NCBI GenBank assembly: GCA_009924185.1
Contig: RFSC01000001.1
Span: 1 to 45,041, forward strand
From: Actinomycetota bacterium
GTDB lineage: Bacteria; Actinomycetota; Actinomycetes; Nanopelagicales; Nanopelagicaceae
Length of the DNA stretch: 45,041 bases
Reading direction: 5' to 3'
Shown: positions 1 through 7,677 of the stretch, piece by piece
How the letters are laid out: each line of letters begins with the position of its first letter
Numbering within the stretch: position 1 is the stretch's first letter
Notes under the pieces: generated by a model
The model's input: the letters and a program-made list of their open reading frames with translations, nothing else
Database searches by the model: none
Told to the model about the DNA's origin: nothing
Position numbers and translations under genes: made by a program

Positions 1-68
1 TCTTGTGCAGCCCCTGCTGAGGTTAAAGAGCCATGTGCCACTGGACATTTCGCCTCTTGATTGCTCAT
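1..68 (-). CDS. katG: Probable catalase-peroxidase KatG, N-terminal fragment (runs off left edge)
   Basis: Only the first 22 codons are inside the window. An ATG at 68 (minus strand) follows a good ribosome binding site (AGGGGAG at about 71-78). The peptide carries KCPVAHG close to the N terminus, followed by a Ser/Thr/Gly-rich stretch. This resembles the start of bifunctional haem catalase-peroxidases, where a CPVxHG motif precedes the first conserved block. KatG would remove hydrogen peroxide in the cytoplasm. The catalytic part is outside the window, so the call rests on the N-terminal motif and start context alone; another haem peroxidase cannot be excluded. Confidence 0.55.
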   Translation of the reverse strand, partial: MSNQEAKCPVAHGSLTSAGAAQ

Positions 69-240
69 TTTCTCCCCTTAAATTGCCTGTCTCAACTTTT
101 TCCGATCGAGTTCGGTTAACGCCCCGAAACCTACCAATCTATTGCGTGATGAGCACTTTGAACTATTGAGCATTCAGCACTCTGAAGCTCGATTCAGACA
201 ACAATGCCAAGACCAAGCTCTCCCCTTAACAGTTACTAAA
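69..240. other. Intergenic region upstream of the katG-like gene
   Basis: A 172-bp gap between the DUF5671-like gene stop and the katG-like start, both on the minus strand. Apart from the katG ribosome binding site at about 71-78, I see no convincing hairpin or operator. It probably holds the katG promoter. A 63-codon plus-strand reading frame here shows no recognisable features and reaches into the flanking gene, so I do not call it. Confidence 0.4.
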
Positions 241-2004
241 TTAGCTTCGCCGCGAAATCGGAATCGCTTTGAGGCCGCGTTTTTCCTTGACAATCATGAT
301 CTCTGGCGAATCAGTGACCTTCAAGAGATCTAGAACTTTCTGTCGGTCCCATTGACCATCCATTTCTCGACTAGATTCTTGATCGGCTTTGATTTTGCCC
401 TCCAAACCAGAACCATTCTGCAAAGCGCGCCACATTTGAACCTGACCGCCGAATTCTTGCCTTAATAGAGCCACTAACTCTTTATCTTTGGGGCCCACCA
501 AAACGATAAACCTCTCCTGCTCCGACTTTCTGACATCAACTGAACGCTCTTGGCGATAAATACTCCAGTGATACCAGCCAATTCCCGCATTTGATAACAG
601 TATTGCCAGCGCAAAACGCATCTCTCTTAGCGTCTCCATACCTAATTGATTGTTAAGCAGGTTATCAAGAAATATGAATACCGCCGTCAATAAAGAAATA
701 ACTGCTGCGACGGTTGCAACACCAAACAGCATCAAAAGAAATATGCGTCTTGTCGGTGAGGATATCTCCTCACCTCCAGTAACAACGTGAGCCTCAATTC
801 TGGACCAAAAGAAATACCAAATGGGAGCGCCGACAATTATCAAGGTGAAGGCAATCATCAATGTGTTGCTTGAACTAGTTGTCGAGACAATCTCACCTGG
901 AGTTAGAGACTCCAAAACTGCCACGATTATCATCATCAAACCAGCTGCGGCTGAAATCAAGCTAATTCCAGAAACGATGTACTCATAAACTCTTCTAATC
1001 TCATCGCGTGACTTAACGGAAGAGAGTTTGACGGAATTAACAATTCGGCCGTGGTACCACCACACCGCTAAGCCAACAACAACTCCACCCACAGCGGCGG
1101 CGCTACTATCAAAGTGCCTACTTGCCAGCTCCTCTTGCGGATCACCCACGGTCCAGACCAAGAAATCGTAGATAACTATGCTTGATGAAACTACTAGGGT
1201 TATAAAACCGCCCGCGACACCAATAAGTAGTACATACGAGTACCAAATCAACTCGCGAGCTGCATTCAAGGCTTTTGTAAGCCAGTACTGATACCAAACC
1301 GGTAAACCGACAATAATCAAGATCAGGAATTTGATTGTTGGATTAGTGCTTTGCACCAACAATGCTTTTTCATCGACATCAATACCAACTCTGGCGATAC
1401 TAGAAATCAAACCTCCTAGACCAAAACTCAAGGTTCCGAGGCCTATTAGTGAGCCGATTACATAGTGAATTCGAGCATCATCTTCTGTGCTATTGCTTTG
1501 AATCAACTGCCAATGGGTAATCCAAACTAACCCCCAAACCAAAAAGCTAGAGAGCTGCTGTCCGCTGAAAGGAGCACTGCCTATTGCCCAATTCAATACC
1601 GAATAGGCTGAGGTCATTGAAGTAACCAAAGCGGTGATAGATGTAACGGTCAGATAGGTATTCCATGCTGCTGAATGAGGTTCTGATTGATCATTATTCA
1701 GAGTGCGTCTAGTCCACAGACTTACGGCAACAAATAAAGGAATTCCAATAATCACAAAGGTTAAATCTCTAGCTAGGTCGCTTCGGCTCTCAGCAATTAC
1801 CTGGCCTGAATCAAACAACCTACCTATCAATCCGGAGGTTCCAGTTGCAGAAACAATCAATAGTCCAAACAACAAGAGGTACTGAAACAACCTACGAATT
1901 GAAAAGGTGCTTGGAGCATTACCAGAGTCCTTGGCAAACAATCTACGTGCAACAACAATGAGAATCAGTATGAAAAATAATGGAATAAGTAAGCCGAAAA
2001 TCAT
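241..2004 (-). CDS. DUF5671-like polytopic membrane protein
   Basis: 587 residues with about 13 predicted membrane segments and a soluble C-terminal tail of about 90 residues. The membrane part is built from imperfect repeats of two helices, most ending in a Gly-Pro or Gly followed by Trp-rich residues (GIPLF near residue 90, GLPVWYQYW near 235, GAPIWYFFW near 395, and GIGWYHW near 480). Together with the starting block RRLFQYLLLFGLL this looks like the DUF5671 repeat family, whose function is unknown. It overlaps the upstream NTF2-like gene by ATGA, so the two are probably translationally coupled. The charged tail after residue 500 could bind a partner, but there is no recognised domain in it. 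Confidence 0.6.
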   Translation of the reverse strand: MIFGLLIPLFFILILIVVARRLFAKDSGNAPSTFSIRRLFQYLLLFGLLIVSATGTSGLIGRLFDSGQVIAESRSDLARDLTFVIIGIPLFVAVSLWTRRTLNNDQSEPHSAAWNTYLTVTSITALVTSMTSAYSVLNWAIGSAPFSGQQLSSFLVWGLVWITHWQLIQSNSTEDDARIHYVIGSLIGLGTLSFGLGGLISSIARVGIDVDEKALLVQSTNPTIKFLILIIVGLPVWYQYWLTKALNAARELIWYSYVLLIGVAGGFITLVVSSSIVIYDFLVWTVGDPQEELASRHFDSSAAAVGGVVVGLAVWWYHGRIVNSVKLSSVKSRDEIRRVYEYIVSGISLISAAAGLMMIIVAVLESLTPGEIVSTTSSSNTLMIAFTLIIVGAPIWYFFWSRIEAHVVTGGEEISSPTRRIFLLMLFGVATVAAVISLLTAVFIFLDNLLNNQLGMETLREMRFALAILLSNAGIGWYHWSIYRQERSVDVRKSEQERFIVLVGPKDKELVALLRQEFGGQVQMWRALQNGSGLEGKIKADQESSREMDGQWDRQKVLDLLKVTDSPEIMIVKEKRGLKAIPISRRS

Positions 2005-2453
2005 TTATTCATCTCCCCACAGGAGTACATCGGCCAAGGAATGCCTTGAATTCTCCAGTTTCCACTCTCCTTTATCAGGCGAAAACTGTGCTTCTCTGTG
2101 TAGTAATCATCAAAAGGTCCACCTGAGGAGATATCAATCAAAGTGTCTACATACACCGTAGCTCCATCAACATCGGTCCCGCCAAGATTGACTCGCACCG
2201 ATTCAGGCATCCAACTTCGATCTAGATCGTTAGCAGAACAATCTGAGTTCACTGAAAGGTAATCAACCGCCTTATCATTTTTGCCTTCAATAGCAGCTGT
2301 TAGATAAAGCTGAACCACACCTTCTGGGGTGCTTGGCGAATAGGTTGTGTTCTCAGTTGTTGAGCTGAGATATGCCGCTACGGCCGCCAGCAAAACTGTA
2401 AACACAACTAAAACAGAAAGAACTCTTCTTGGGTCAAATACTGAATCAGCCAT
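2001..2453 (-). CDS. Membrane-anchored NTF2-like (Mce-associated/DUF4878-type) protein
   Basis: 150 residues: a short cytoplasmic N terminus, one membrane helix at about 13-30, then an extracytoplasmic domain beginning with PEGVVQLYLTAAIEGKNDKAVDYL. The domain ends in a strand-rich part (FRLIKESGNWRIQGIPW), the typical layout of NTF2-like lipoprotein or anchored domains. Such domains usually act as binding or scaffolding modules rather than enzymes. It is the first gene of a two-gene unit with the DUF5671-like membrane protein (4-nt overlap). It is divergent from trhO with an 86-bp gap. The fold assignment is inferred from the pattern; the ligand is unknown. Confidence 0.5.
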   Translation of the reverse strand: MADSVFDPRRVLSVLVVFTVLLAAVAAYLSSTTENTTYSPSTPEGVVQLYLTAAIEGKNDKAVDYLSVNSDCSANDLDRSWMPESVRVNLGGTDVDGATVYVDTLIDISSGGPFDDYYTEKHSFRLIKESGNWRIQGIPWPMYSCGEMNK

Positions 2454-2503
2454 GTATCAATTATCGTCTTGTTCTTCCTTGTAGGCTCTCATTCCATACA
2501 CAT

Positions 2504-2533
2504 TTGACCCGCAATTTCAGGGTTTATTAATAT
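2504..2533 (+). promoter_or_regulatory. Candidate leaderless promoter of trhO
   Basis: TTGACC at 2504-2509 and TAATAT at 2528-2533 are 18 nt apart. Transcription would start about 7 nt after the -10 box, that is, at or within a base of the ATG at 2540. No Shine-Dalgarno sequence precedes that ATG, which fits a leaderless transcript, common in Actinobacteria. Confidence 0.5.
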
Positions 2534-2539
2534 GGGGCT

Positions 2540-3442
2540 ATGGCAGTTCACAAGATCATCCTCTACTACGGGTTTGCTCCTGTGACCGATCCAGAAGCGG
2601 TCCGTCTTTGGCAAAACACTCTTTGTGAATCCTTGAATTTAAAGGGCCGTATTTTGATTTCAAAACATGGAATCAACGGCACCCTAGGTGGCACCTTGGT
2701 GGATTTAAAGCGGTATATAAAAGCCACAAAGCAGTATCCAGGATTTAAGAAAATTGATTTCAAATGGTCAGAAGGAACCGGAAAAGATTTCCCTCGGCTT
2801 AGTGTTAAGGCGCGTCAAGAGTTAGTCGCCTTCGGAGTACCTGAAGACCTAAAGGTAGATGAAGCAGGCGTTATTGGTGGCGGTAAGCACCTGAAGCCAA
2901 AAGAGGTAAACAAGCTTGCAGCTGAACTTGGTGATGATTTAGTTTTCTTTGATGGTCGCAATGCCTACGAAGCGAAAATTGGTAAATTCAAGAACGCTGT
3001 TGTTCCAGATGTTCGAACCACAAAGGACTTTATCTCCGAGCTTGATAGCGGAAAGTATGACCATTTAAAGAACAAGACAATCGTCACTTATTGCACAGGT
3101 GGAATCCGTTGTGAAATTCTGACAACTGTGATGAAGCAGCGTGGATTCAATGAGGTATATCAAATTGAAGGTGGCATCGTTAGGTATGGTGAAAAATACG
3201 GTGACCAAGGTTTGTGGGAGGGCTCTCTCTATACCTTTGATGGCCGCAAAACCGTGGACTTTTCAAACACGACACCAGTTATCGGCAAGTGCGATGTTTG
3301 CCATTCAGCGACCAAAACTTTCTACAACTGTGCTAATGATTTTTGCCATAATCAGTACCTGCTTTGCGATACATGTGTTAGCGATTCAAAGAATCTGAAA
3401 TGCACACATGACAATGCAAAGCAGCCCTCAAATGTTGAGTAA
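2540..3442 (+). CDS. trhO: tRNA uridine(34) 5-hydroxylase TrhO (rhodanese-like, YceA/UPF0176 family)
   Basis: 300 residues. The N-terminal half is the alpha/beta domain of the family (GRILISKHGINGTLGG, about 36-51). The central rhodanese domain carries the active-site loop YCTGGIRCE with Cys185. A C-terminal Cys-rich region follows (CDVCH, CANDFCHNQYLLC, CDTC), typical for this family. TrhO makes 5-hydroxyuridine at tRNA wobble position 34 in an oxygen-dependent reaction. Length and motif order match the family. The start at 2540 is supported by the closely spaced promoter and by conservation from the first strand. It is followed by the NAD(P)HX dehydratase gene on the same strand after 63 bp; no shared function is evident. 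Confidence 0.88.
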   Translation: MAVHKIILYYGFAPVTDPEAVRLWQNTLCESLNLKGRILISKHGINGTLGGTLVDLKRYIKATKQYPGFKKIDFKWSEGTGKDFPRLSVKARQELVAFGVPEDLKVDEAGVIGGGKHLKPKEVNKLAAELGDDLVFFDGRNAYEAKIGKFKNAVVPDVRTTKDFISELDSGKYDHLKNKTIVTYCTGGIRCEILTTVMKQRGFNEVYQIEGGIVRYGEKYGDQGLWEGSLYTFDGRKTVDFSNTTPVIGKCDVCHSATKTFYNCANDFCHNQYLLCDTCVSDSKNLKCTHDNAKQPSNVE

Positions 3443-3505
3443 AACCTTCAGCAAAACCTTGCGTAATAAGTTAAGAAAAAACATAGATTAAGGCGCTGCG
3501 AAAAA

Positions 3506-4318
3506 ATGCCAGCTAAGGAGAAATCACTTCGTAAATCTCCCCAAGACTCAGACCATAAATACTCCAGAGGAGTGGTTGCGGTAGTCGCAGGTTCGGCACG
3601 TTACCCAGGGGCAGCTTTATTGGCGGTTGGTGGAGCACGTCGCGGTAGCGCCGGTTATGTAAAGTTTTTTGCTAAATCTGGAGAGATAGCCAAAATGGTG
3701 GTGCAGAACTTTCCTGATGTAGTTCCCATAAAGAACTTAGCAAATGAAAAAATCGATGCTCTGGTGGTTGGCCCCGGAGCAGTTTCCTTGCGCTCTCTCC
3801 CCAGTCTCATTCCTGTGGTCCTTGATGGGGCAGCTATGTCACTGGCGGTCACCAGCAAGACAAAACGCTTTGGAAATAAGAGCAAAGAACAGATAATTGT
3901 TTTGACGCCTCACGAAGGTGAGTTGCAGAAACTTGGTTACAAAATCTCTCACAACCAAACAAACAAAGTAACTTCGGCTCAGATTGAAAAAACCCGCCTA
4001 GCCGTGGCACAAAAAGTTGCTGAAGATTTACAGGCAATCGTTGTCCTAAAAGGCAAGCGAACCGTTATTGCAGCACCAGATAGAAAGCCCATAATCGATT
4101 TGATGGGTGGTCCAGAGTTGGCAACCGCCGGATCCGGTGACATTTTGGCGGGATTAATCGGCGCTTTTCTCGCCAGCTGGAGACCGACAGAACTCGAAGC
4201 TGCACAAAAGGTTGTAGCCGCTGCCGTTAAATTGCACTCTAAGGCGGGCAAACATGCCAAGCGAACCCACTCGAACGTTGTTGCCACTGACATTCTTGAG
4301 TCCCTCGCACACTGCTGA
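3506..4318 (+). CDS. nnrD: ADP-dependent NAD(P)H-hydrate dehydratase (YjeF C-terminal/NnrD type)
   Basis: 270 residues with the ribokinase-like fold of CARKD/NnrD enzymes: VVAGSARYPGAALLAVGGA near the N terminus, VVGPGAV at about 91, VLTPHEGEL near 133, and the nucleotide/catalytic block GPELATAGSGDILAGLIGA at about 206-224. The enzyme repairs damaged S-NADHX/NADPHX. In many bacteria it is fused to the NnrE epimerase; here the N-terminal epimerase half is missing and is not elsewhere in the window, so this is a stand-alone dehydratase. An N-terminal tail of about 20 residues is Lys/Ser-rich and not conserved. The stop is 12 nt before the next gene. Confidence 0.85.
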   Translation: MPAKEKSLRKSPQDSDHKYSRGVVAVVAGSARYPGAALLAVGGARRGSAGYVKFFAKSGEIAKMVVQNFPDVVPIKNLANEKIDALVVGPGAVSLRSLPSLIPVVLDGAAMSLAVTSKTKRFGNKSKEQIIVLTPHEGELQKLGYKISHNQTNKVTSAQIEKTRLAVAQKVAEDLQAIVVLKGKRTVIAAPDRKPIIDLMGGPELATAGSGDILAGLIGAFLASWRPTELEAAQKVVAAAVKLHSKAGKHAKRTHSNVVATDILESLAHC

Positions 4319-4325
4319 TTAGATT
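4296..4325 (+). promoter_or_regulatory. Candidate leaderless promoter of the aminotransferase gene
   Basis: TTGAGT at 4296-4301 and TAGATT at 4320-4325 with an 18-nt spacer, mostly inside the last codons of nnrD. Predicted transcription start is at or next to the ATG at 4331, and there is no purine-rich Shine-Dalgarno in the short gap. This mirrors the arrangement before trhO. Confidence 0.42.
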
Positions 4326-4330
4326 GGGGC

Positions 4331-5692
4331 ATGTCCGAGTTCATCCCAAATCCAGCACGTGGCAAAGAAGTATTTGATCTAGATCGTAAACATGTTTTTC
4401 ACTCCTGGTCGGCCCAATCTCAGATCTCGCCATTGCCCGTTGCGACTGGAAAAGGCTCTTACTTTTGGGATTTTGATGGCAAGAGATATTTAGATTTTTC
4501 CTGTCAATTGGTTTTTACCAACATCGGGTTTCAACACCCCAAAGTTGTCTCCGCTATTCAAAAGCAGGCGGAGCTTCTTTCTACTGTTGCACCACAAGTC
4601 GCTAATGACGCTAGAGGCGAGGCAGCAAAAAGGATTGTTGAACTAGCAGGAGATCGCCACGAGAAGGTGTTTTTTACAAATGGTGGTGCAGATGGTGTTG
4701 AAAACGCTATCCGAATGGCGAGAATACACACCGGAAGACACAAAGTGCTCTCCTTCTATCGCTCATATCATGGCAATACAAGCACCGCTATCACGGCTAC
4801 CGGAGATCCAAGACGCTGGCCCAATGAGTTTGCTTACGGACATGTTCACTTCTTCGGCCCGTACGCCTATCGCAGCGCATTCTGGTCACAAAACGAAGAA
4901 GAAGAGTGTCAGCGCGCTCTCGAGCATCTCGAAAATGTAATCATCTTTGAAGGTCCACAAACTGTTGCTGCAATATTGATTGAATCTGTAGTTGGAACCG
5001 CAGGTGTTTTGATTCCGCCACCAGGATATTTAGAGGGTGTGCGCGCTTTGTGTGACAAGTATGGAATTCTCTGGATCGCAGATGAGGTTATGTCTGGCTT
5101 CGGAAGAACTGGAAAGTGGTTTGGCTATCAACACTCATCCGCCGAGCCTGATCTCATAGTCTTTGCCAAAGGCGTTAACTCGGGTTATGTACCACTTGGT
5201 GGAGTTGTTATCTCTGGCGCAATTTCTGCAACATTCAATGATCGAGTTTTCCCTGGTGGGCTTACCTATTCTGGGCATCCTCTAGCCTGCGCAGCAGCTG
5301 TAGCAACTATCGATGTGATGAAGGAAGAGAAGATTGTTGAACATGCTGCAGATATGGGAAGCCGAGTAATTGGCCCAGCATTACGGGAATTAGCTAAGAA
5401 ACACTCTGTAATTGGCGAGGTACGTGGCCTTGGAGTTTTCTGGGCTCTTGATCTGGTTAAAGATCGCAGCACAAGAGAACCTTTGGCCCCGTATGCCAGC
5501 TCCAGTCCTGCGATGAATGAATTGGTCGCAGAGTGCAAAAAACTTGGCTTGATGCCTTTCACTAACTTCAACCGGATGCATGTTGTACCTCCCTGCAATA
5601 TCTCGGAAGCCGAGTTTGCTGAAGGTATTGAGATTTTGGATAAAGCCTTTACATTGATTGGTAAGCACTACACCGGTACAGATAAAAAGTAG
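4331..5692 (+). CDS. Class III PLP-dependent aminotransferase (omega-amino acid/beta-alanine:pyruvate type)
   Basis: 453 residues with all class III landmarks: GKRYLDFSCQLVFTNIGFQHP in the N-terminal part, FFTNGGADGVENAIRMAR at about 115, the WIADEVMSGFGRTGKW block at about 247, and the Schiff-base lysine Lys280 in FAKGVNSGYVPLGG. These enzymes move an amino group from an omega-amino acid to pyruvate or 2-oxoglutarate. The next gene, 12 bp downstream, is a CoA-acylating malonate/methylmalonate-semialdehyde dehydrogenase, so beta-alanine (giving malonate semialdehyde) or a similar amino acid is the likely substrate. That substrate is inferred from context; taurine, GABA or diamine donors remain possible. 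Confidence 0.78.
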   Translation: MSEFIPNPARGKEVFDLDRKHVFHSWSAQSQISPLPVATGKGSYFWDFDGKRYLDFSCQLVFTNIGFQHPKVVSAIQKQAELLSTVAPQVANDARGEAAKRIVELAGDRHEKVFFTNGGADGVENAIRMARIHTGRHKVLSFYRSYHGNTSTAITATGDPRRWPNEFAYGHVHFFGPYAYRSAFWSQNEEEECQRALEHLENVIIFEGPQTVAAILIESVVGTAGVLIPPPGYLEGVRALCDKYGILWIADEVMSGFGRTGKWFGYQHSSAEPDLIVFAKGVNSGYVPLGGVVISGAISATFNDRVFPGGLTYSGHPLACAAAVATIDVMKEEKIVEHAADMGSRVIGPALRELAKKHSVIGEVRGLGVFWALDLVKDRSTREPLAPYASSSPAMNELVAECKKLGLMPFTNFNRMHVVPPCNISEAEFAEGIEILDKAFTLIGKHYTGTDKK

Positions 5693-5704
5693 ATCGGGAA
5701 AACA

Positions 5705-7204
5705 ATGACTGAAGCAAAGCGAATTACTCATTTCATAAATGGCGCATATTGGAGCCAACCCGCCCAACGTACCGGTGATGTTTACAACCCAGCTTTGGGA
5801 CAGGTAACTGCAAAGGTAGATTTTGCAACGGTCGAGGTGGTTGATCACGCGGTTGAAGTTGCCTCCAAGGCTCAGCAAGAGTGGCGCAACGCCTCGCTAG
5901 CCAAGAGGACTCAGGTGCTTTTCGCGTTCCGAGAAATTCTCAACTCACGCAAAGAGGAGATTGCCAAGTTAATTACTGCAGAGCATGGCAAAGTTTTATC
6001 TGATGCTCTTGGTGAGGTAACCCGAGGTCTTGAGGTAGTGGAGTTCGCCTGCGGTATTCCCCATCTACTTAAGGGCTCTTATTCAGAAGGGGCTTCAACC
6101 AGTATTGATGTTTACTCCATCCGCCAACCGCTCGGTGTCTGCGCCATCATTTCGCCATTTAACTTCCCTGCCATGGTTCCAATGTGGTTCTTCCCTATTG
6201 CGATTGCAGCTGGTAATTCAGTAGTTATCAAGCCCAGCGAGAAGGATCCATCAGCGGTCAACTTGATCGCAGAGTTCTGGAAAGCGGCTGGTTTGCCTGA
6301 TGGTGTCTTCAATGTAATCCATGGTGACAAAGTGGCGGTTGATAGATTGCTTGAGCATCCAGGAGTATCTTCAATCTCATTTGTTGGCTCAACCCCAATT
6401 GCAAAATACATTTATGAAAATGGCACCAAGAACGGCAAGCGGGTGCAAGCACTCGGTGGCGCCAAAAACCATATGTTGGTATTGCCAGATGCTGATTTAG
6501 ATTTAGCGGCAGATGCTGCTGTTAACGCAGGGTTTGGCTCTGCTGGAGAGCGTTGCATGGCAATCTCTGCCTTGGTCGCGGTCGAGCCAATTGCTGATGC
6601 ATTGATTGCAAAGATTTCCGAGAGAATGAGTGGTTTGAAAACCGGTGATGGAACCGCTGGAAGCGACATGGGTCCATTAGTAACCGCGGTACATCGTGAC
6701 AAGGTTGCCTCTTATGTTGATGCAGGTGTACGTGAAGGTGCAAAGCTTGTTGTTGATGGTAGAAATCCAAAGGTTAATGGAGCTGCTGAAGGTTTTTGGC
6801 TGGGACCAACTTTGTTTGATCAGGTAACTCCCGAGATGAGCATTTATCAAGAAGAGATTTTTGGTCCAGTTCTTTCGGTAATCCGGGTCAATAGCTATGA
6901 GGAAGGCTTGGCATTAATCAATCGCCATCAATATGGAAATGGCACAGCAATCTTCACTAATGACGGTGGAGCCGCTCGCAAGTTCCAAAATGAAGTGCAG
7001 GTAGGAATGGTGGGAATCAATGTTCCAATTCCGGTGCCAACCGCCTATTACTCATTTGGCGGCTGGAAAAACTCATTGTTTGGCGATACCCATGCTCACG
7101 GAACTGAAGGGGTGCACTTTTTCACCCGCGGCAAAGTTGTAACCAGTCGCTGGCTAGATCCCAGCCACGGTGGAATTAACCTCGGTTTCCCCCAAAACCG
7201 TTAG
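5705..7204 (+). CDS. mmsA: CoA-acylating (methyl)malonate-semialdehyde dehydrogenase
   Basis: 499 residues, the usual length. Aldehyde dehydrogenase fold: ISPFNFPAMVPMWFFPIAIAAGNSVVIKPSE is the NAD-binding entry and FVGSTPIAKYIY the Rossmann turn. The catalytic Cys284 lies in AGERCMA, preceded by the LGGAKNH motif; the CMA context and the absence of the usual ALDH general base are characteristic of the CoA-dependent MMSDH subgroup. It converts malonate or methylmalonate semialdehyde to acetyl-CoA or propionyl-CoA with release of carbon dioxide. It is paired with the upstream aminotransferase, so the two together could drain beta-alanine or valine/pyrimidine breakdown products. The 3' end overlaps the convergent ribH gene by 29 nt. 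Confidence 0.87.
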   Translation: MTEAKRITHFINGAYWSQPAQRTGDVYNPALGQVTAKVDFATVEVVDHAVEVASKAQQEWRNASLAKRTQVLFAFREILNSRKEEIAKLITAEHGKVLSDALGEVTRGLEVVEFACGIPHLLKGSYSEGASTSIDVYSIRQPLGVCAIISPFNFPAMVPMWFFPIAIAAGNSVVIKPSEKDPSAVNLIAEFWKAAGLPDGVFNVIHGDKVAVDRLLEHPGVSSISFVGSTPIAKYIYENGTKNGKRVQALGGAKNHMLVLPDADLDLAADAAVNAGFGSAGERCMAISALVAVEPIADALIAKISERMSGLKTGDGTAGSDMGPLVTAVHRDKVASYVDAGVREGAKLVVDGRNPKVNGAAEGFWLGPTLFDQVTPEMSIYQEEIFGPVLSVIRVNSYEEGLALINRHQYGNGTAIFTNDGGAARKFQNEVQVGMVGINVPIPVPTAYYSFGGWKNSLFGDTHAHGTEGVHFFTRGKVVTSRWLDPSHGGINLGFPQNR

Positions 7205-7658
7205 CCACTTTCAGTAGCTCTAAGGCGGCTACTGCTGCATCAAAGCCTTTGTCCTCTTTGCTGCCTGAGATACCGCTTCTAGCTGTTGCTTGATCAACAT
7301 CATCAACCGTTAAAACTCCGAAACCAATTGGTTTGTTGCGCTCAAGTGAGACCTTCATGACTCCATCAGTTACACCTTGGCATACATAATCAAAGTGCGG
7401 GGTCTCTCCCCTAACTACGACACCAAGTACTACGGCAGCATCAAATCCAGCATCCAGCGCATACTGCGCAGCCAGCGGCAGTTCGAAGGAGCCTGGTACA
7501 TAAACCACCGGCTCAATCTTTACCTTTGCTGCATCTAGCGCTCGGTGCGCTCCTGCAACTAGGGCGTCACAAATCTCTTTATGCCAACTAGCAGAGATGA
7601 CCGCAACTCGAAAGCCGCTCATATCTTCTAATTTAATCGCCGGAGCTACCCCTGCCAT
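7176..7658 (-). CDS. ribH: 6,7-dimethyl-8-ribityllumazine synthase
   Basis: 160 residues. RVAVISASWHKEICDALVAGA opens the domain; VVYVPGSFELPLAAQYAL and VVLGVVVRGETPHFDYVCQGV contain the conserved substrate-binding loop and the catalytic His of the PHFD motif. It condenses 5-amino-6-ribitylaminouracil with 3,4-dihydroxy-2-butanone 4-phosphate; the family forms pentamers or 60-mers. It is the last gene of the rib operon, 19 bp after ribBA, with a clear Shine-Dalgarno (GGAGAAG) before ATG 7658. Its tail overlaps the 3' end of mmsA on the other strand. Confidence 0.93.
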   Translation of the reverse strand: MAGVAPAIKLEDMSGFRVAVISASWHKEICDALVAGAHRALDAAKVKIEPVVYVPGSFELPLAAQYALDAGFDAAVVLGVVVRGETPHFDYVCQGVTDGVMKVSLERNKPIGFGVLTVDDVDQATARSGISGSKEDKGFDAAVAALELLKVANGFGGNRG

Positions 7659-7677
7659 TGTCTCTTCTCCTTCACTC

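Noticed and set aside
142..333. A 63-codon plus-strand reading frame near the left edge
   Set aside because: It overlaps the well-supported minus-strand DUF5671-like gene, has no ribosome binding site and no recognisable domain.
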